A stretch of 64,000 bases of DNA, taken from positions 1,240,001 to 1,304,000 of the forward strand of contig NZ_CP041616.1 in NCBI RefSeq assembly GCF_007197575.1, read 5' to 3'. The DNA is from Ornithinimicrobium ciconiae (lineage in GTDB: Bacteria; Actinomycetota; Actinomycetes; Actinomycetales; Dermatophilaceae). The position numbers were made by a program, and so were the translations under genes. Each line of letters starts with the position of its first letter. Position 1 is the stretch's first letter. The notes under the pieces were generated by a model. That model made no database searches, had not been told where the DNA came from, and saw nothing but the letters and a program-made list of their open reading frames with translations. Positions 27,239 through 36,248 of the stretch are shown piece after piece.

Positions 27239-28483
27239 CTACTGGTGATAGCTGGCCAGGAAGTTGCCCATCCGCTCCAGGGCGTCCTGCAGGTCGCGCT
27301 GCTCGGGCAGGATGACGACCCGCAGGTGGTCGGGAGTTGGCCAGTTGAAGCCGGTGCCGTGCACGACCAGGATCCGCTCCTGCTCCAGCAGGTCGAGGCA
27401 CAGTCGCACGTCGTCGTGGATCTCGTGGACCTCCGGGTCCAGCCGTGGGAAGACATATAGCGCCCCCAGCGGCTTGACGCAGGTGACGCCATCCATCGCG
27501 GAGAGGAGCGACCACGCGGTGTCCCGCTGCTCGATCAACCGGCCGCCGGGCAGCACCAGGTCCTCGATGCTCTGACGGCCGGAGACCGCGACCTGGATGG
27601 CGTGCTGGCCGGGCACGTTGGGGCACAGCCGGGTCGAGGCCAACAACTCGATGCCCTCGAGGAAGCCCGTGGCATGCGCCTTGGGGCCGGTGATCACCAG
27701 CCACCCGGAGCGATATCCCGCCACGCGATAGGTCTTGGACAGCCCGTTGAAGGTGATCACCAACAGGTCGGGGGCCACGCTGGCGATGCTGGTGTGCACG
27801 GCGTCGTCATAGATGATCCGGTCGTAGATCTCGTCGGCCAGGATCAGCAGCGAGTGCTCACGCGCAACCTGTGCCAGCTCCTCCAGGACCGCTCGCGGAT
27901 AGACCGCGCCGGTCGGGTTGTTGGGGTTGATCACCACGATCGCCTTGGTGCGCGTGGTGATCTTGGAGCGGATGTCCTCGATGGAGGGTGCCCAGTCGTC
28001 GGCCTCGTCGCACAGGTAGTGCACGGGCGTGCCGCCGGCCAGGCTGGTCGCAGCGGTCCACAGCGGATAGTCCGGGGCCGGGATCAGGACCTCGTCCCCG
28101 TCGTCCAGCAGCGCCTGTTGGACCATGGAGATCAGCTCGGACACCCCGTTGCCGAGATAGACGTCATTGACGTCGAACGGGGGGAACTCCGGGTCCTCCT
28201 CATAGCGGCTGACCACGGCCCGGCGGGCCGGCAGGATGCCCTTGGAGTCGGAGTAGCCCTGCGAGGTGGGGAGGGCGGCGATCATGTCCTGCAGGATCGT
28301 GTCCGGTGCCTCGTAACCAAAGGGCGCCGGGTTGCCGATGTTGAGTTTGAGGATGCGGTGTCCCTCGGCCTCCAACTGGGCTGCCCGGGCCGCGACGGGG
28401 CCACGGATCTCGTAGAGGACGTTCTGCAGCTTGTTGGCCTGCCGGAGCGGACGGAGCGGCCCCTCATGTGCTGACGCATTCAC
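27239..28483 (-). CDS. PLP-dependent aminotransferase (AlaA/AspC-like, class I/II)
   Basis: The 414-aa protein matches the actinobacterial alanine/aspartate aminotransferase group: the start LRQANKLQNVLYEIRGPV, KLNIGNPAPFG, the GVSELISMVQQALL helix, VVINPNNPTGAVYP, ADEIYDRIIYD, and the PLP lysine in NGLSKTYRVAGYRSGW (about 249). The final HGTGFNWP and VVILP fit the substrate Arg region. Probable reaction is glutamate-pyruvate transamination, assigned by family only. It is divergent from the SGNH gene. Confidence 0.92.
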   Translation of the reverse strand: MNASAHEGPLRPLRQANKLQNVLYEIRGPVAARAAQLEAEGHRILKLNIGNPAPFGYEAPDTILQDMIAALPTSQGYSDSKGILPARRAVVSRYEEDPEFPPFDVNDVYLGNGVSELISMVQQALLDDGDEVLIPAPDYPLWTAATSLAGGTPVHYLCDEADDWAPSIEDIRSKITTRTKAIVVINPNNPTGAVYPRAVLEELAQVAREHSLLILADEIYDRIIYDDAVHTSIASVAPDLLVITFNGLSKTYRVAGYRSGWLVITGPKAHATGFLEGIELLASTRLCPNVPGQHAIQVAVSGRQSIEDLVLPGGRLIEQRDTAWSLLSAMDGVTCVKPLGALYVFPRLDPEVHEIHDDVRLCLDLLEQERILVVHGTGFNWPTPDHLRVVILPEQRDLQDALERMGNFLASYHQ

Positions 28484-28559
28484 GGGCCTATCGTGTCACC
28501 CACGACCTATGGAATCCGCCAGCGACCCCGCGCTGTCAGGACCAGATCGAGGAGAACCC

Positions 28560-29453
28560 GTGAGCCGTCGTCTGCAGGACCTTGCTCTCACTGCCCTGGG
28601 GGTGCTGGCGGCAGTCCTTGTCTTTCTGGCCCTTCGGGGCGCAGACCCCCTGCCCCCAGGCGATGGTGCCGCCTCGGTCGGCACCCCCGTGGCCAGCGGC
28701 GCCACGACCGGTGAGGACGGTGAGGACGGTGAGGACGGGGGCGGAGCAGGGGATGAGGGAGCCGATACCGACGCGGCGAGTGGCACACAGGCGGCCGCCG
28801 ACGGGGAGAGCTCGGGGGAGCAGTCCCCGTTGGAGGTCGCGCGTGCGGTCCTGCAGTCGGGGACGCCGGTCACCGTCAGCGCCCTCGGGGACTCCACCAG
28901 CAACACCCGTCAGGAGTGGGTCCACCTGTGGGCGCAGGAGCTCGCGGCCGACCGGCCGGTGAGCATCTCGCACTGGGATGAGGGAGCACAGGATGGTTTC
29001 GTGCAGCCCGACGTGCTGAGCGCGACCGGCTCCGGCTCACCCGTCACGATCTGGTCGGGGAGCCAGGGAGGTGCGTCCGCGGCATACCCGGTCGAGCGGC
29101 TGGGCACGATCATCCCGGAGTCGCCCGACCTGGTCCTGCTCAACTTCGGGCACAACCACACCCCACAGAACGCCCGGTCAGACTTCCAGAGCCTGCTTGC
29201 TGCGATCCGCGACGCCCACGGCGACGTGCCCGTGGTGGTCTGCCTGCAGCAGCCGCAGGCGGGTGACGCCAACGCCGAGGTCCGCGAGCTGATCGACGAC
29301 TGGGCCACGGCGGAGGGGCTGGCGACCATCGACATCGCCGGGGCGTTCCTGGCCCAGGGTGAGCTCGATGACCTGCTGGAGGACCCGGTCCACCCCAACC
29401 AGGCCGGGTCCGAGCTGTGGGCCGAGACGGTGACGGTGGCGCTGTCGCCCTGA
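28560..29453 (+). CDS. SGNH/GDSL-type hydrolase, membrane anchored
   Basis: The 297-aa protein has an N-terminal membrane helix (ALTALGVLAAVLVFLAL), a Gly/Glu/Asp-rich linker with tandem GEDGEDGED (about 45-60), and an SGNH hydrolase fold: block I ALGDSTSNTR with the nucleophile Ser (about 110), block III LLNFGHNHTPQN and block V DPVHPNQAG with the catalytic Asp/His (about 274-279). GTG at 28560 has GAGGAG upstream; in-frame starts at 28431 and 28509 are upstream alternatives. It is extracytoplasmic, and may act on cell-wall or sugar esters; no substrate can be named. Confidence 0.86.
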   Translation: MSRRLQDLALTALGVLAAVLVFLALRGADPLPPGDGAASVGTPVASGATTGEDGEDGEDGGGAGDEGADTDAASGTQAAADGESSGEQSPLEVARAVLQSGTPVTVSALGDSTSNTRQEWVHLWAQELAADRPVSISHWDEGAQDGFVQPDVLSATGSGSPVTIWSGSQGGASAAYPVERLGTIIPESPDLVLLNFGHNHTPQNARSDFQSLLAAIRDAHGDVPVVVCLQQPQAGDANAEVRELIDDWATAEGLATIDIAGAFLAQGELDDLLEDPVHPNQAGSELWAETVTVALSP

Positions 29454-29498
29454 TGGGGCCGGCGCGCCATGGCTGACCTCGGTGTGCACGCGTGGGCG

Positions 29499-29524
29499 GG
29501 AATCCACGCGGGGGGTGAGATGTT
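29499..29524 (+). promoter_or_regulatory. SigR-type promoter (GGAAT-N18-GTT) upstream of sigR
   Basis: GGAAT (29499-29503) and GTT (29522-29524) are separated by exactly 18 bp, the published consensus of SigR/SigH promoters. The predicted transcript would start near 29530, ahead of an in-frame ATG at 29557 that has a strong AGGAGG site. This indicates autoregulation of sigR. Confidence 0.85.
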
Positions 29525-29664
29525 GACCGTCCTAAGAGCCAACTGCAGGAGGTTGTATGACGGTCGCTTGCCTTGCCGCCACGGAGGCTGACGCCAGACC
29601 CCGCGGTCCCATCCGTTTCGGTGGACACGCCACCCGACCAACGTCGGGGCTATCGTGGACCCCG

Positions 29665-30309
29665 ATGACTAGCGACGATGTGACCGAGGCACCGCCCAAC
29701 CCGGACCATGAGGTGGATGTAGCGGAGGAGACGCACGAGGAGCGCGCCGCCCGGTTCGAGCGGGAGGCAATGCCCCTGCTGGACCAGATGTACAGCGCGG
29801 CGCTGCGCACGACGCGCAACCCGACCGACGCCGAGGACCTGGTGCAGGAGACCTACGCCAAGGCGTTCGCCGCCTTCCACCAGTACCGTCCCGGCACGAA
29901 CCTCAAGGCCTGGATGTACCGCATCCTGACGAACACCTACATCAACTCCTACCGCAAGAAGCAGCGGCAGCCTCTGGAGTCTGATGCGGGCGACGTCGAG
30001 GACTACCAGTTGGCGCGTGCTGCCCAGCACACCTCCTCGGGCCTGCGCTCGGCGGAGGCCGAGGCGCTGGATCACCTGCCGGACTCGGATGTGACCCGAG
30101 CCCTGGCCAGCATCGGTGAGGACTTCCGCCTGGCGGTCTATCTCGCCGATGTCGAGGGCTACTCCTACAAGGAGATCGCCGAGATCATGGAGACCCCCAT
30201 CGGCACGGTCATGTCCCGGCTGCACCGCGGGCGGCGACAGCTCAGGGACCTGCTGACGGACTACGCCCTGGACCGCGGATTCATCAACGAGGCAACGGTG
30301 AAGTCATGA
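29665..30309 (+). CDS. sigR: RNA polymerase sigma factor SigR/SigH (thiol-oxidative stress)
   Basis: This group IV sigma factor responds to thiol oxidation. The 214-aa form has region 2 ([20 protein letters not shown] ... [11 protein letters not shown]) and region 4 ([20 protein letters not shown] ... [14 protein letters not shown]). ATG at 29665 matches the usual start but has a weak ribosome-binding site. An in-frame ATG at 29557, with AGGAGG four bases upstream, would add 36 residues, like the SigR-prime isoform of Streptomyces coelicolor whose extension makes it unstable. A consensus SigR promoter at 29499 precedes it. The stop overlaps rsrA by 4 bp (ATGA), so the two are translationally coupled. 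Confidence 0.95.
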   Translation: MTSDDVTEAPPNPDHEVDVAEETHEERAARFEREAMPLLDQMYSAALRTTRNPTDAEDLVQETYAKAFAAFHQYRPGTNLKAWMYRILTNTYINSYRKKQRQPLESDAGDVEDYQLARAAQHTSSGLRSAEAEALDHLPDSDVTRALASIGEDFRLAVYLADVEGYSYKEIAEIMETPIGTVMSRLHRGRRQLRDLLTDYALDRGFINEATVKS

Positions 30310-30593
30310 ATGAGACCGGACCCGAGAGCGATGCCGACTGCACGCAGGTCGTCCTGCGGTTGTTTGAGTATGTCGACAACGAGGCCGCCGAGGAAGACGG
30401 TCGGCGCATCCGGGAACACCTGGACGCGTGCGGCTCGTGCCTGCGCGAGTACGAGCGGGACCTGCTGCTCAAGCAGTTGGTCAAGCGAGCCTGCAACCGG
30501 GAGGCAGCCCCGGCGGCGCTGCGCACGCAGATCATCGCCCGGATCAGCTCGATCACGGTGACCACCCAGTTGGCGACCGACGACGGAGCCTGA
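30306..30593 (+). CDS. rsrA: Anti-sigma factor RsrA/RshA (zinc, thiol redox switch)
   Basis: RsrA holds SigR inactive until disulfide formation releases zinc and the sigma factor. The 95-aa protein has the ZAS motif H38-x3-C42-x2-C45 ([13 protein letters not shown]) and an additional N-terminal Cys12, matching RsrA C11. It is co-transcribed and translationally coupled with sigR. A 21-bp bidirectional hairpin terminator lies 17 bp after the stop. Confidence 0.95.
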   Translation: MNETGPESDADCTQVVLRLFEYVDNEAAEEDGRRIREHLDACGSCLREYERDLLLKQLVKRACNREAAPAALRTQIIARISSITVTTQLATDDGA

Positions 30594-30609
30594 CGCGGGC
30601 GGCGTGACC

Positions 30610-30663
30610 ACCCACGACGAAGGACCCCGCGCCGGCACGGCTGCGGGGTCCTTCGTCGTGGGT
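30610..30663. terminator. Perfect 21-bp bidirectional terminator between rsrA and bL37
   Basis: ACCCACGACGAAGGACCCCGC (21 bp, 30610-30630) is exactly complementary to 30643-30663 with a 12-nt loop. Located between convergent rsrA and the bL37 gene, it can serve both. Confidence 0.88.
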
Positions 30664-30674
30664 CTGCGAGCGGA

Positions 30675-30749
30675 TCAGGCGTTCGGCTTGCGGCCGTGGT
30701 TGGCTGCCTTCTTCTTCCGGTCGCGACGCTTACGGGCGCGCTTGCTCAT
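30675..30749 (-). CDS. 50S ribosomal protein bL37 (24 aa)
   Basis: The 24-residue basic peptide begins MSKRARKRRDRKKKAA and ends NHGRKPNA, matching the very short actinobacterial ribosomal protein bL37 described in the mycobacterial 50S subunit. ATG at 30749 has GAGGAG six bases upstream. Its position near the sigR/rsrA locus agrees with other Actinobacteria. It is easily missed because of its size. Confidence 0.92.
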   Translation of the reverse strand: MSKRARKRRDRKKKAANHGRKPNA

Positions 30750-31111
30750 GGCATCTCCTCGCTGTTATGGCCTCGGACCAACTGTCCGGCGGCACTCACG
30801 GACCACCGGGTCCGGTCGTCCATTCTCGCACAACCGGTAATCCTCCCTGCCCCACCGCGACCGGCTGTCCGCGGCCGCGTCAGGGCCTGGACAGGTTCTC
30901 GTCAACCCCAGGCAGTCGTCTCCTGACCGGATCGAACTGCGGCTCCGGCAGTAAACCCGTGCGAAAGGGTAAAGATTCGTTAAAGAAAGCCTCGTTTGGC
31001 GACAACTGCCCAGTGCGTGTGACACCCTAGAGGTGCGCAGCGTATGCGCCCACACTGATGAGGGCACATGCGATGCGCAACGAGTTTCGGCCCCGGGAAA
31101 GGACTGACACC
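30750..31111. other. Intergenic region (362 bp) upstream of the micro-ORF and HD-GYP genes
   Basis: No gene is seen. The stretch 30950-31010 is markedly AT-richer than surroundings (GTAAAGATTCGTTAAAGAAAG) and probably holds promoters for the rightward genes; no riboswitch class was recognised. Confidence 0.6.
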
Positions 31112-31186
31112 ATGTTCGCAGCGATCTTCAGCCTGTTTGGCGCCTTCACTGGAGGCGTCATCGACGTCATCAGCTGGGAGGACTGA
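31112..31186 (+). CDS. Micro-ORF (24 aa) upstream of the HD-GYP genes
   Basis: ATG at 31112 follows GGGAAAGGA with acceptable spacing. The product starts MFAAIFSLFGAF, continues TGGVIDV and ends ISWED: a short hydrophobic, Gly-containing helix with an acidic end, resembling a small membrane-associated peptide. It ends 38 bp before the HD-GYP gene on the same strand. No family is recognised. It may be a functional micro-protein or a leader; coding status rests on the ribosome-binding site and composition. Confidence 0.5.
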   Translation: MFAAIFSLFGAFTGGVIDVISWED

Positions 31187-31224
31187 CCGGTCCTCGCGAC
31201 CGCGTTGCACTTTAAGCGGCGTCG

Positions 31225-32691
31225 ATGCCTGACACACACCAGGCACCGACGCCGCTAGCATCTCCGCAGCGCACCGGCGCTGAGCGGCCCCGCGCCACCG
31301 AGCGCACCTCGCTGCCGGTCGGTGTCTACATCGCGTCGGTCTGTGCCCTCGCACTGCTTCTGGCCGTTGTCGCCTGGCAGCGCACCACCGGGCCAGCCTG
31401 GGACGCGGTTGTCGTCCTGACCCTCCTGGGCGTGCTGGGATCCTCCCTGCGGGAACGAGACCTGGGCCCGCACGTCGGTGTCTCCGTCGCCACAGTGATT
31501 CTCGCCGCCGCCCTGCCCCTGGTCGGGCCAGAGGGAGCGGTGATCGTCGGCTTCGTCTCCTATCTGTGCAGCCTGCGCACCCAGCGACCACGGACGCGGC
31601 TCTTCAACGCCGCCATGACCGGTGTGATGGGCGGCATCGGAGGTGTGGTCTACCACCTGGCTGGCGGCGATGTGCCCATCGCCGGCAATGACTCGGCCAT
31701 GCGCGACGTGACGCCCCTGGGACTGCTGGGAGGGGTCGCCATCCCCCTGGTGCTCGGCTACTTCGTGATGACGCTCGTCAACTGTCTGCTGATCGGCGGG
31801 ATGGCCCGGGTGACCAGCGGTGCTCGGGTGTGGGACGTCGCCTTTAGAACATTTCGACGGGTCGGTGGGGGCTACCTGATCCACGCCCTGATCGCCTTCC
31901 TCTTCGTGGTGCTGTGGGCGCCGGTCGGGGTCGGGACCTTCAGTGCCGTGCTCATCCTCGGCCCGATGCTCATCGGGCAGTGGACCCTGGGTCGCGACTC
32001 CGTCGAGCGTCGCTCGCACCTGCGCACGGTCAAGACCATCGTGGCGGCGCTGGAGGAGGCCAATCCGTATTCGGTCGGGCACAGCGCACGGGTCGCGGAG
32101 TTGTGTGACCGGATCGCGCCGCGCCTGGGCATTGACTCCACCGGCACTGAGTCGCTGCACTATGCGGCGCTGCTGCACGACATCGGACTGATCGCGGTGG
32201 CGCCGCGCATGCCTCGCGCCAGGGGTCCGGTCGACGTCGACTATCTCGTCACGATCACCACCCACCCGGAGGCGGGTGTGCGGATGCTGGAGGGCATGCA
32301 CTTCCTGGGCGGGGCGGTGCCGGGGATCCTGCACCACCACGAACGCGTGGACGGGCGGGGATATCCGGCCGGTCTGGTCGGATCGGACATCCCGCTGTTT
32401 GCCCGGGTCATCGCCGTGGCTGACGCCTTCGACTCACTCACCACGACCCGGTCCTACCGGGCCGCGCTGGAGCAGGACGAGGCTCTCGCGGCGCTCCGTG
32501 CCCGGTCCGGCACCCACCTGGACGGCGAGGTCGTCGAGGCGTTGACGGAGTCGTTGTCCGCCCGGAGATGGTGGCCCACGGTGATCGAGGATGACGTGCG
32601 CTCCGCAGTCGGTGACGCCCACGACCACGACGACCCCCTGGTCAGCGACCTGTATGCCGAGTGGTCCCCTGACAAGGAGTCAGGCCGGTGA
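31225..32691 (+). CDS. Membrane HD-GYP domain protein (putative cyclic-di-nucleotide phosphodiesterase)
   Basis: The 488-aa protein has about six to eight membrane helices in residues 30-265 (for example VYIASVCALALLLAVVAW), then a cytoplasmic HD-GYP domain. The domain keeps HSARVAELCDR, the HDIG metal motif (HDIG, about 316-319) and HHERVDGRGYP (about 371-381), so it should bind two or three metals and may degrade c-di-GMP or a related molecule. ATG at 31225 is used. It overlaps the next HD gene by 4 bp. Substrate specificity cannot be read from sequence. Confidence 0.88.
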   Translation: MPDTHQAPTPLASPQRTGAERPRATERTSLPVGVYIASVCALALLLAVVAWQRTTGPAWDAVVVLTLLGVLGSSLRERDLGPHVGVSVATVILAAALPLVGPEGAVIVGFVSYLCSLRTQRPRTRLFNAAMTGVMGGIGGVVYHLAGGDVPIAGNDSAMRDVTPLGLLGGVAIPLVLGYFVMTLVNCLLIGGMARVTSGARVWDVAFRTFRRVGGGYLIHALIAFLFVVLWAPVGVGTFSAVLILGPMLIGQWTLGRDSVERRSHLRTVKTIVAALEEANPYSVGHSARVAELCDRIAPRLGIDSTGTESLHYAALLHDIGLIAVAPRMPRARGPVDVDYLVTITTHPEAGVRMLEGMHFLGGAVPGILHHHERVDGRGYPAGLVGSDIPLFARVIAVADAFDSLTTTRSYRAALEQDEALAALRARSGTHLDGEVVEALTESLSARRWWPTVIEDDVRSAVGDAHDHDDPLVSDLYAEWSPDKESGR

Positions 32692-34013
32692 AGCCGGGCC
32701 GTGCCTGGCCACGCCGGTCGCAGGCCGTCCTCTATGCCGCCAGCGCCGTGCTGGTCGCGGCACTGGTCCACGCCATCCTCACCGTCGAGAAGGTGACTCC
32801 GATGGGGTGGGGGGTCGCGCTCGTCTACCTGGTCACCATCGTGGTCGGTGAGCTGTGGCGGGTCACCGTCCTGGGCACGCGTGACTTCCCGCCGATCGCG
32901 CTCGCCGCGAGCCTGGCCATGCCGATGACCACCACGCTGCCGGCTGAGACGCAGGCGGACTACTCCGCCGGCTTTGTGGTCGTCGTGGTCGCTCTGGCGA
33001 CGTTGCTGGGGCACATCGTGCGCCAGTGGACCAGGACCGGAGAGTTCGTGCTGAGTCGGATCTGGGCCAGGGTGCTCGTGGTCGCGGTGGCCTCCCTGCT
33101 CTATCTCGTGATTCCGCTGGACGGCAAGCCCCTGGCCGATTGGGTCGAGGCGTGGTCCGACTTCAGTTGGCTCACCGCGCTGGCCATGCTCGCCGTGGCA
33201 GCCGTGGCGATGCTCCTGCAACTGCTCCTCATGGCCCTGCGGCACTCGGTCACGACCCACGCCATGATGTGGCAGTCCCTGGTCGATGAGGTGGGGGCCG
33301 TCGGCCCGCTGGCTCTGGCCACCGCCTCGAGCGCGACCGTGATCGCCCTGGCCGTGGGTGCCCTCGGGCCGATCGCCATCCCGATCTTCCTCGCTCCGCT
33401 GCTCCTCCTGCAGCTCGCAGTGACCCGTCAGTCCCTGGTCCGTGATGCCCAGCGGCAGACGATCCGTTCGCTGTCCCGGCTGACCGACCTGGGTGGCTTC
33501 ACGACCCCCGGTCACGCCGTGCGGGTCGCCCATCTCTCCCTGTCCATGGGTCGGGACCTGGGGCTGGCTGAGCGGGACCTGGTGGACCTGGAGTACGCAG
33601 CGCTGCTGCACGATCTGGGGCAGGTGTCCCTGCGCCGTCCCATCCCCGGGGGCGCGACGACCGCCACGGCCCCCTTGGACCAGCGACGGATCGCCCACAC
33701 GGGAGCCTCGATCCTGGCCCGCACCGCCGAGCTGAGCCGGCTCTCGCTGGTCGTCGCCGGGCAGTCCACGCCTTACCGGTATGGCCGTGAGGCGCAGGAC
33801 CTCGCCCTGGCGTGCCGCATCCTGAAGGCCAGCAACGCCTTCGACGATCTGTCGGCAGGGGCCATGCGGGGCCCGGTCACGCTGCGCTCCCTGGAGCGGA
33901 TCCGGCTCAATCTGGGCTATGAGTACGACCCCGTGGTCGTCCGCTCGCTGTGCCGGGTGCTGGTCCGCGAGGGACGCCTCACGCTGGCAGAAGTCGACAG
34001 TCTGGACATCTAA
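32688..34013 (+). CDS. Membrane HD-domain protein, degenerate HD-GYP partner
   Basis: The 441-aa protein resembles the preceding one: about seven membrane helices (residues 10-250), then an HD-type domain with PGHAVRVAHLS and YAALLHDLGQVSL (HD kept, about 306). The GYP-specific motif is missing; at that position it reads AGQSTPYRYGREAQDLA. I infer a non-canonical or sensory partner of the first protein. GTG at 32688 overlaps the preceding stop. It ends only 27 bp before tsaB, so it may be co-transcribed with the tRNA-modification genes. Confidence 0.83.
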   Translation: MKPGRAWPRRSQAVLYAASAVLVAALVHAILTVEKVTPMGWGVALVYLVTIVVGELWRVTVLGTRDFPPIALAASLAMPMTTTLPAETQADYSAGFVVVVVALATLLGHIVRQWTRTGEFVLSRIWARVLVVAVASLLYLVIPLDGKPLADWVEAWSDFSWLTALAMLAVAAVAMLLQLLLMALRHSVTTHAMMWQSLVDEVGAVGPLALATASSATVIALAVGALGPIAIPIFLAPLLLLQLAVTRQSLVRDAQRQTIRSLSRLTDLGGFTTPGHAVRVAHLSLSMGRDLGLAERDLVDLEYAALLHDLGQVSLRRPIPGGATTATAPLDQRRIAHTGASILARTAELSRLSLVVAGQSTPYRYGREAQDLALACRILKASNAFDDLSAGAMRGPVTLRSLERIRLNLGYEYDPVVVRSLCRVLVREGRLTLAEVDSLDI

Positions 34014-34040
34014 GCCCCCCTGAGCACGTAGCCTGGTGCG

Positions 34041-34736
34041 GTGCTGCTCGCTCTCGACACCGCCACCGGAGCTATCGGTGCTGCCGTCCTCGCGGACGAC
34101 CGCATCCTGGCGGAGGTGACCCATCTGGACTCTCGCCGGCACGGGGAGCTGCTCGCCCCCGCCATCGAGCAGGCGCTGGCCGAGGCCGGCGCCTCGGTCA
34201 AGGACCTCACCGGGATCGTCGTCGGGGTGGGCCCCGGCCCGTTCACCGGACTTCGGGTCGGCATCGTCAGCGCTCTCGTCCTGGGTCGGGTGCGGGGCGT
34301 GCCGGTGCACGGCATCTGCTCCCTGGACGCGATCGCCGAGGCGGCTCGGCTCGACGAGGTGGTGGACGGTCCGTTCCTGGTGGCGACCGACGCTCGGCGC
34401 AAGGAGGTCTACTGGGCCACCTATGTGGTCGAGCAGGATCGAGTCCGGCGCACCAGCGCCCCGGGGGTCGACCGGGCCGCCGACCTGCCCGACGAGGTCC
34501 GTCGCCTGCCCGCGGTGGGACGGGGACCGATGCTGTATGACGTGCTCTCTCGCGCGAGCCAGGACGCTCCGGTCGACGTCCGGCCCGGTCTGCTCGGGGT
34601 CGTCGCCCACCGTGCCCTCGCGGCCGGGCAGTCGGTCGTGCAGGACCTGGCGGACGGCATACTGCTGCCGCCTGAGCCGCTCTATCTCCGGCGCCCCGAC
34701 GCGGCTGAGCCCGGGCCACCCAAGGTGGCCTCGTGA
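34041..34736 (+). CDS. tsaB: tRNA t6A biosynthesis protein TsaB
   Basis: TsaB pairs with TsaD and TsaE to transfer the threonylcarbamoyl group to A37 of ANN-decoding tRNAs. The 231-aa protein has the ASKHA fold signature LLALDTATGAIGAAVL at the start, the RRHGELLAPAIEQ helix and GVGPGPFTGLRVG (about 55-67). GTG at 34041 is used. The stop overlaps rimI by 4 bp and tsaD follows, the standard actinobacterial order. Confidence 0.95.
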   Translation: MLLALDTATGAIGAAVLADDRILAEVTHLDSRRHGELLAPAIEQALAEAGASVKDLTGIVVGVGPGPFTGLRVGIVSALVLGRVRGVPVHGICSLDAIAEAARLDEVVDGPFLVATDARRKEVYWATYVVEQDRVRRTSAPGVDRAADLPDEVRRLPAVGRGPMLYDVLSRASQDAPVDVRPGLLGVVAHRALAAGQSVVQDLADGILLPPEPLYLRRPDAAEPGPPKVAS

Positions 34737-35194
34737 CCCGTGTGCGTGCGATGCGCTGGCAGGACCTTCCGGAGGTGCATCGCATCGAGCAGGCGGCTTT
34801 CGCCGAGGACCCGTGGTCGATGGACAGCCTGTGGGGGGAGCTCGCTGCCCGCCCACGCCGGGACTATGTGGTCCTGGAGGCCGATGCCTCTGGTGAGCTC
34901 GTGGGCTATGCCGGGCTCGACCTGGCGGGGGAGAGCTCGGACGTCATGACGATCGCGGTCGACCCGGCCCGGCGGGGAGCCGGGCACGGCACGGTCCTGC
35001 TGGAGACGCTGCTGGACCACGCCGCCGATGCCGGCGCGTCCCAGATCATGCTGGAGGTGCGCGCCGACAACGAGGGCGCCATCGGGCTCTACCAGCGCCA
35101 CGGTTTCGCGGAGCTGCACCGTCGGCGCGGCTACTACCAGCCCGGCGCTGTTGATGCGCTGATCATGAAGAAAGAGGTGGGGTCCCGTGACTGA
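34733..35194 (+). CDS. rimI: Ribosomal protein alanine N-acetyltransferase RimI
   Basis: The 153-aa GNAT protein starts [20 protein letters not shown], contains [20 protein letters not shown] (acetyl-CoA-binding R/QxxGxG/A motif, about 71-90), [19 protein letters not shown] and the [15 protein letters not shown] end, all RimI hallmarks. RimI acetylates the N-terminus of ribosomal protein bS18; some actinobacterial members have wider specificity. It sits between tsaB and tsaD, overlapping both. Confidence 0.94.
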   Translation: MTRVRAMRWQDLPEVHRIEQAAFAEDPWSMDSLWGELAARPRRDYVVLEADASGELVGYAGLDLAGESSDVMTIAVDPARRGAGHGTVLLETLLDHAADAGASQIMLEVRADNEGAIGLYQRHGFAELHRRRGYYQPGAVDALIMKKEVGSRD

Positions 35195-36248
35195 TCCCCT
35201 GGTGCTGGGTGTCGAGAGCAGCTGTGACGAGACCGGGATCGGTCTGGTCCGCGGCACCACCCTGCTGGCCAACGCGGTCGCCAGCAGCGTGGAGCAGCAC
35301 GCGCGGTTCGGCGGCGTGGTGCCTGAGGTGGCCAGCCGTGCCCACCTGGAGGCGATGCTGCCCACCATCGACCGGGCCTGCGCCGAGGCGGGCGTGTCGC
35401 TCGACGAGGTCGACGCCGTCGCGGTGACTGCCGGACCGGGTCTGGCGGGTGCCCTGCTGGTGGGGGTGGGCGCAGCCAAGGCCCTGGCGCTCGGGCTCGG
35501 CGTCCCGCTGTATGGCGTGAACCACCTGGGCGCGCACGTGGCGGTCGACGTGCTGGACCACGGTCCGCTGCCGGAGCCGATGATGGCGCTGCTCGTGTCC
35601 GGGGGACACACCAACCTGCTGCACGTGCCCGACATCACCTCCGATATCCGCTCGCTCGGGGCGACCATCGACGACGCCGCAGGGGAGGCCTTCGACAAGG
35701 TGGCGCGCGTGCTGGGGCTGCCCTATCCCGGTGGTCCGCACATCGACCGGGTCGCGCGGGAGGGCGACCCGAGGGCCATCCGATTCCCCCGTGGGCTGAC
35801 CGGTCCCAAGGACCTGGTGCGGCACCGTTATGACTTCTCGTTCAGCGGGCTCAAGTCCTCCGTCGTCAGATGGGTGCAGGCGCAGGAGCGCACGGGAGAG
35901 CCGGTGCCGGTCGCCGACGTCGCCGCGTCCTTCCAGGAGGCCGTGGTCGACGTGCTCACCCGCAAGGCGGTCATGGCCTGCACCGAGCACGACGTCATGG
36001 ACCTGCAGCTCGGTGGTGGGGTCGCGGCCAACGGACGGTTGCGGGAGGTGCTGGAGGAGCGCTGTGCCGAGGCGGGCATCCGCCTGCGGGTGCCGCGGCG
36101 CGACCTGTGCACGGACAACGGTGCCATGGTGGCTGCCCTCGGGTCGCTGCTGATCGCCAAGGGCCACGAGCCCTCGTCGCTGGACCTGCCGGCGGACTCC
36201 TCCCAGCCGGTCTCGCAGATCCGACCGCTGGCCCGGGCCGCCTCGTGA
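35187..36248 (+). CDS. tsaD: tRNA N6-adenosine threonylcarbamoyltransferase TsaD
   Basis: TsaD is the catalytic subunit of bacterial t6A synthesis. The 353-aa protein has [14 protein letters not shown] (about 8-21), the metal ligands in [11 protein letters not shown] (H-x3-H, about 111-115), [31 protein letters not shown] and a late [10 protein letters not shown] with the third ligand Asp. Length is normal. GTG at 35187 overlaps rimI by 8 bp; the stop overlaps the NagZ-like gene by 4 bp. Confidence 0.96.
   Translation: MTDPLVLGVESSCDETGIGLVRGTTLLANAVASSVEQHARFGGVVPEVASRAHLEAMLPTIDRACAEAGVSLDEVDAVAVTAGPGLAGALLVGVGAAKALALGLGVPLYGVNHLGAHVAVDVLDHGPLPEPMMALLVSGGHTNLLHVPDITSDIRSLGATIDDAAGEAFDKVARVLGLPYPGGPHIDRVAREGDPRAIRFPRGLTGPKDLVRHRYDFSFSGLKSSVVRWVQAQERTGEPVPVADVAASFQEAVVDVLTRKAVMACTEHDVMDLQLGGGVAANGRLREVLEERCAEAGIRLRVPRRDLCTDNGAMVAALGSLLIAKGHEPSSLDLPADSSQPVSQIRPLARAAS

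Noticed and set aside
30950..31010. Possible riboswitch in the AT-richer stretch before the HD-GYP genes
   Set aside because: I could not match it to any known class or build a convincing conserved fold.
32454..34856. 800-codon minus-strand frame opposite the HD genes and tsaB
   Set aside because: His/Gln/Gly-rich translation with no motifs; the plus-strand genes are firmly identified.
35870..36244. N-terminal extension of the NagZ-like gene into tsaD
   Set aside because: The lipoprotein signal begins at GTG 36245; the extension is the other frame of tsaD.
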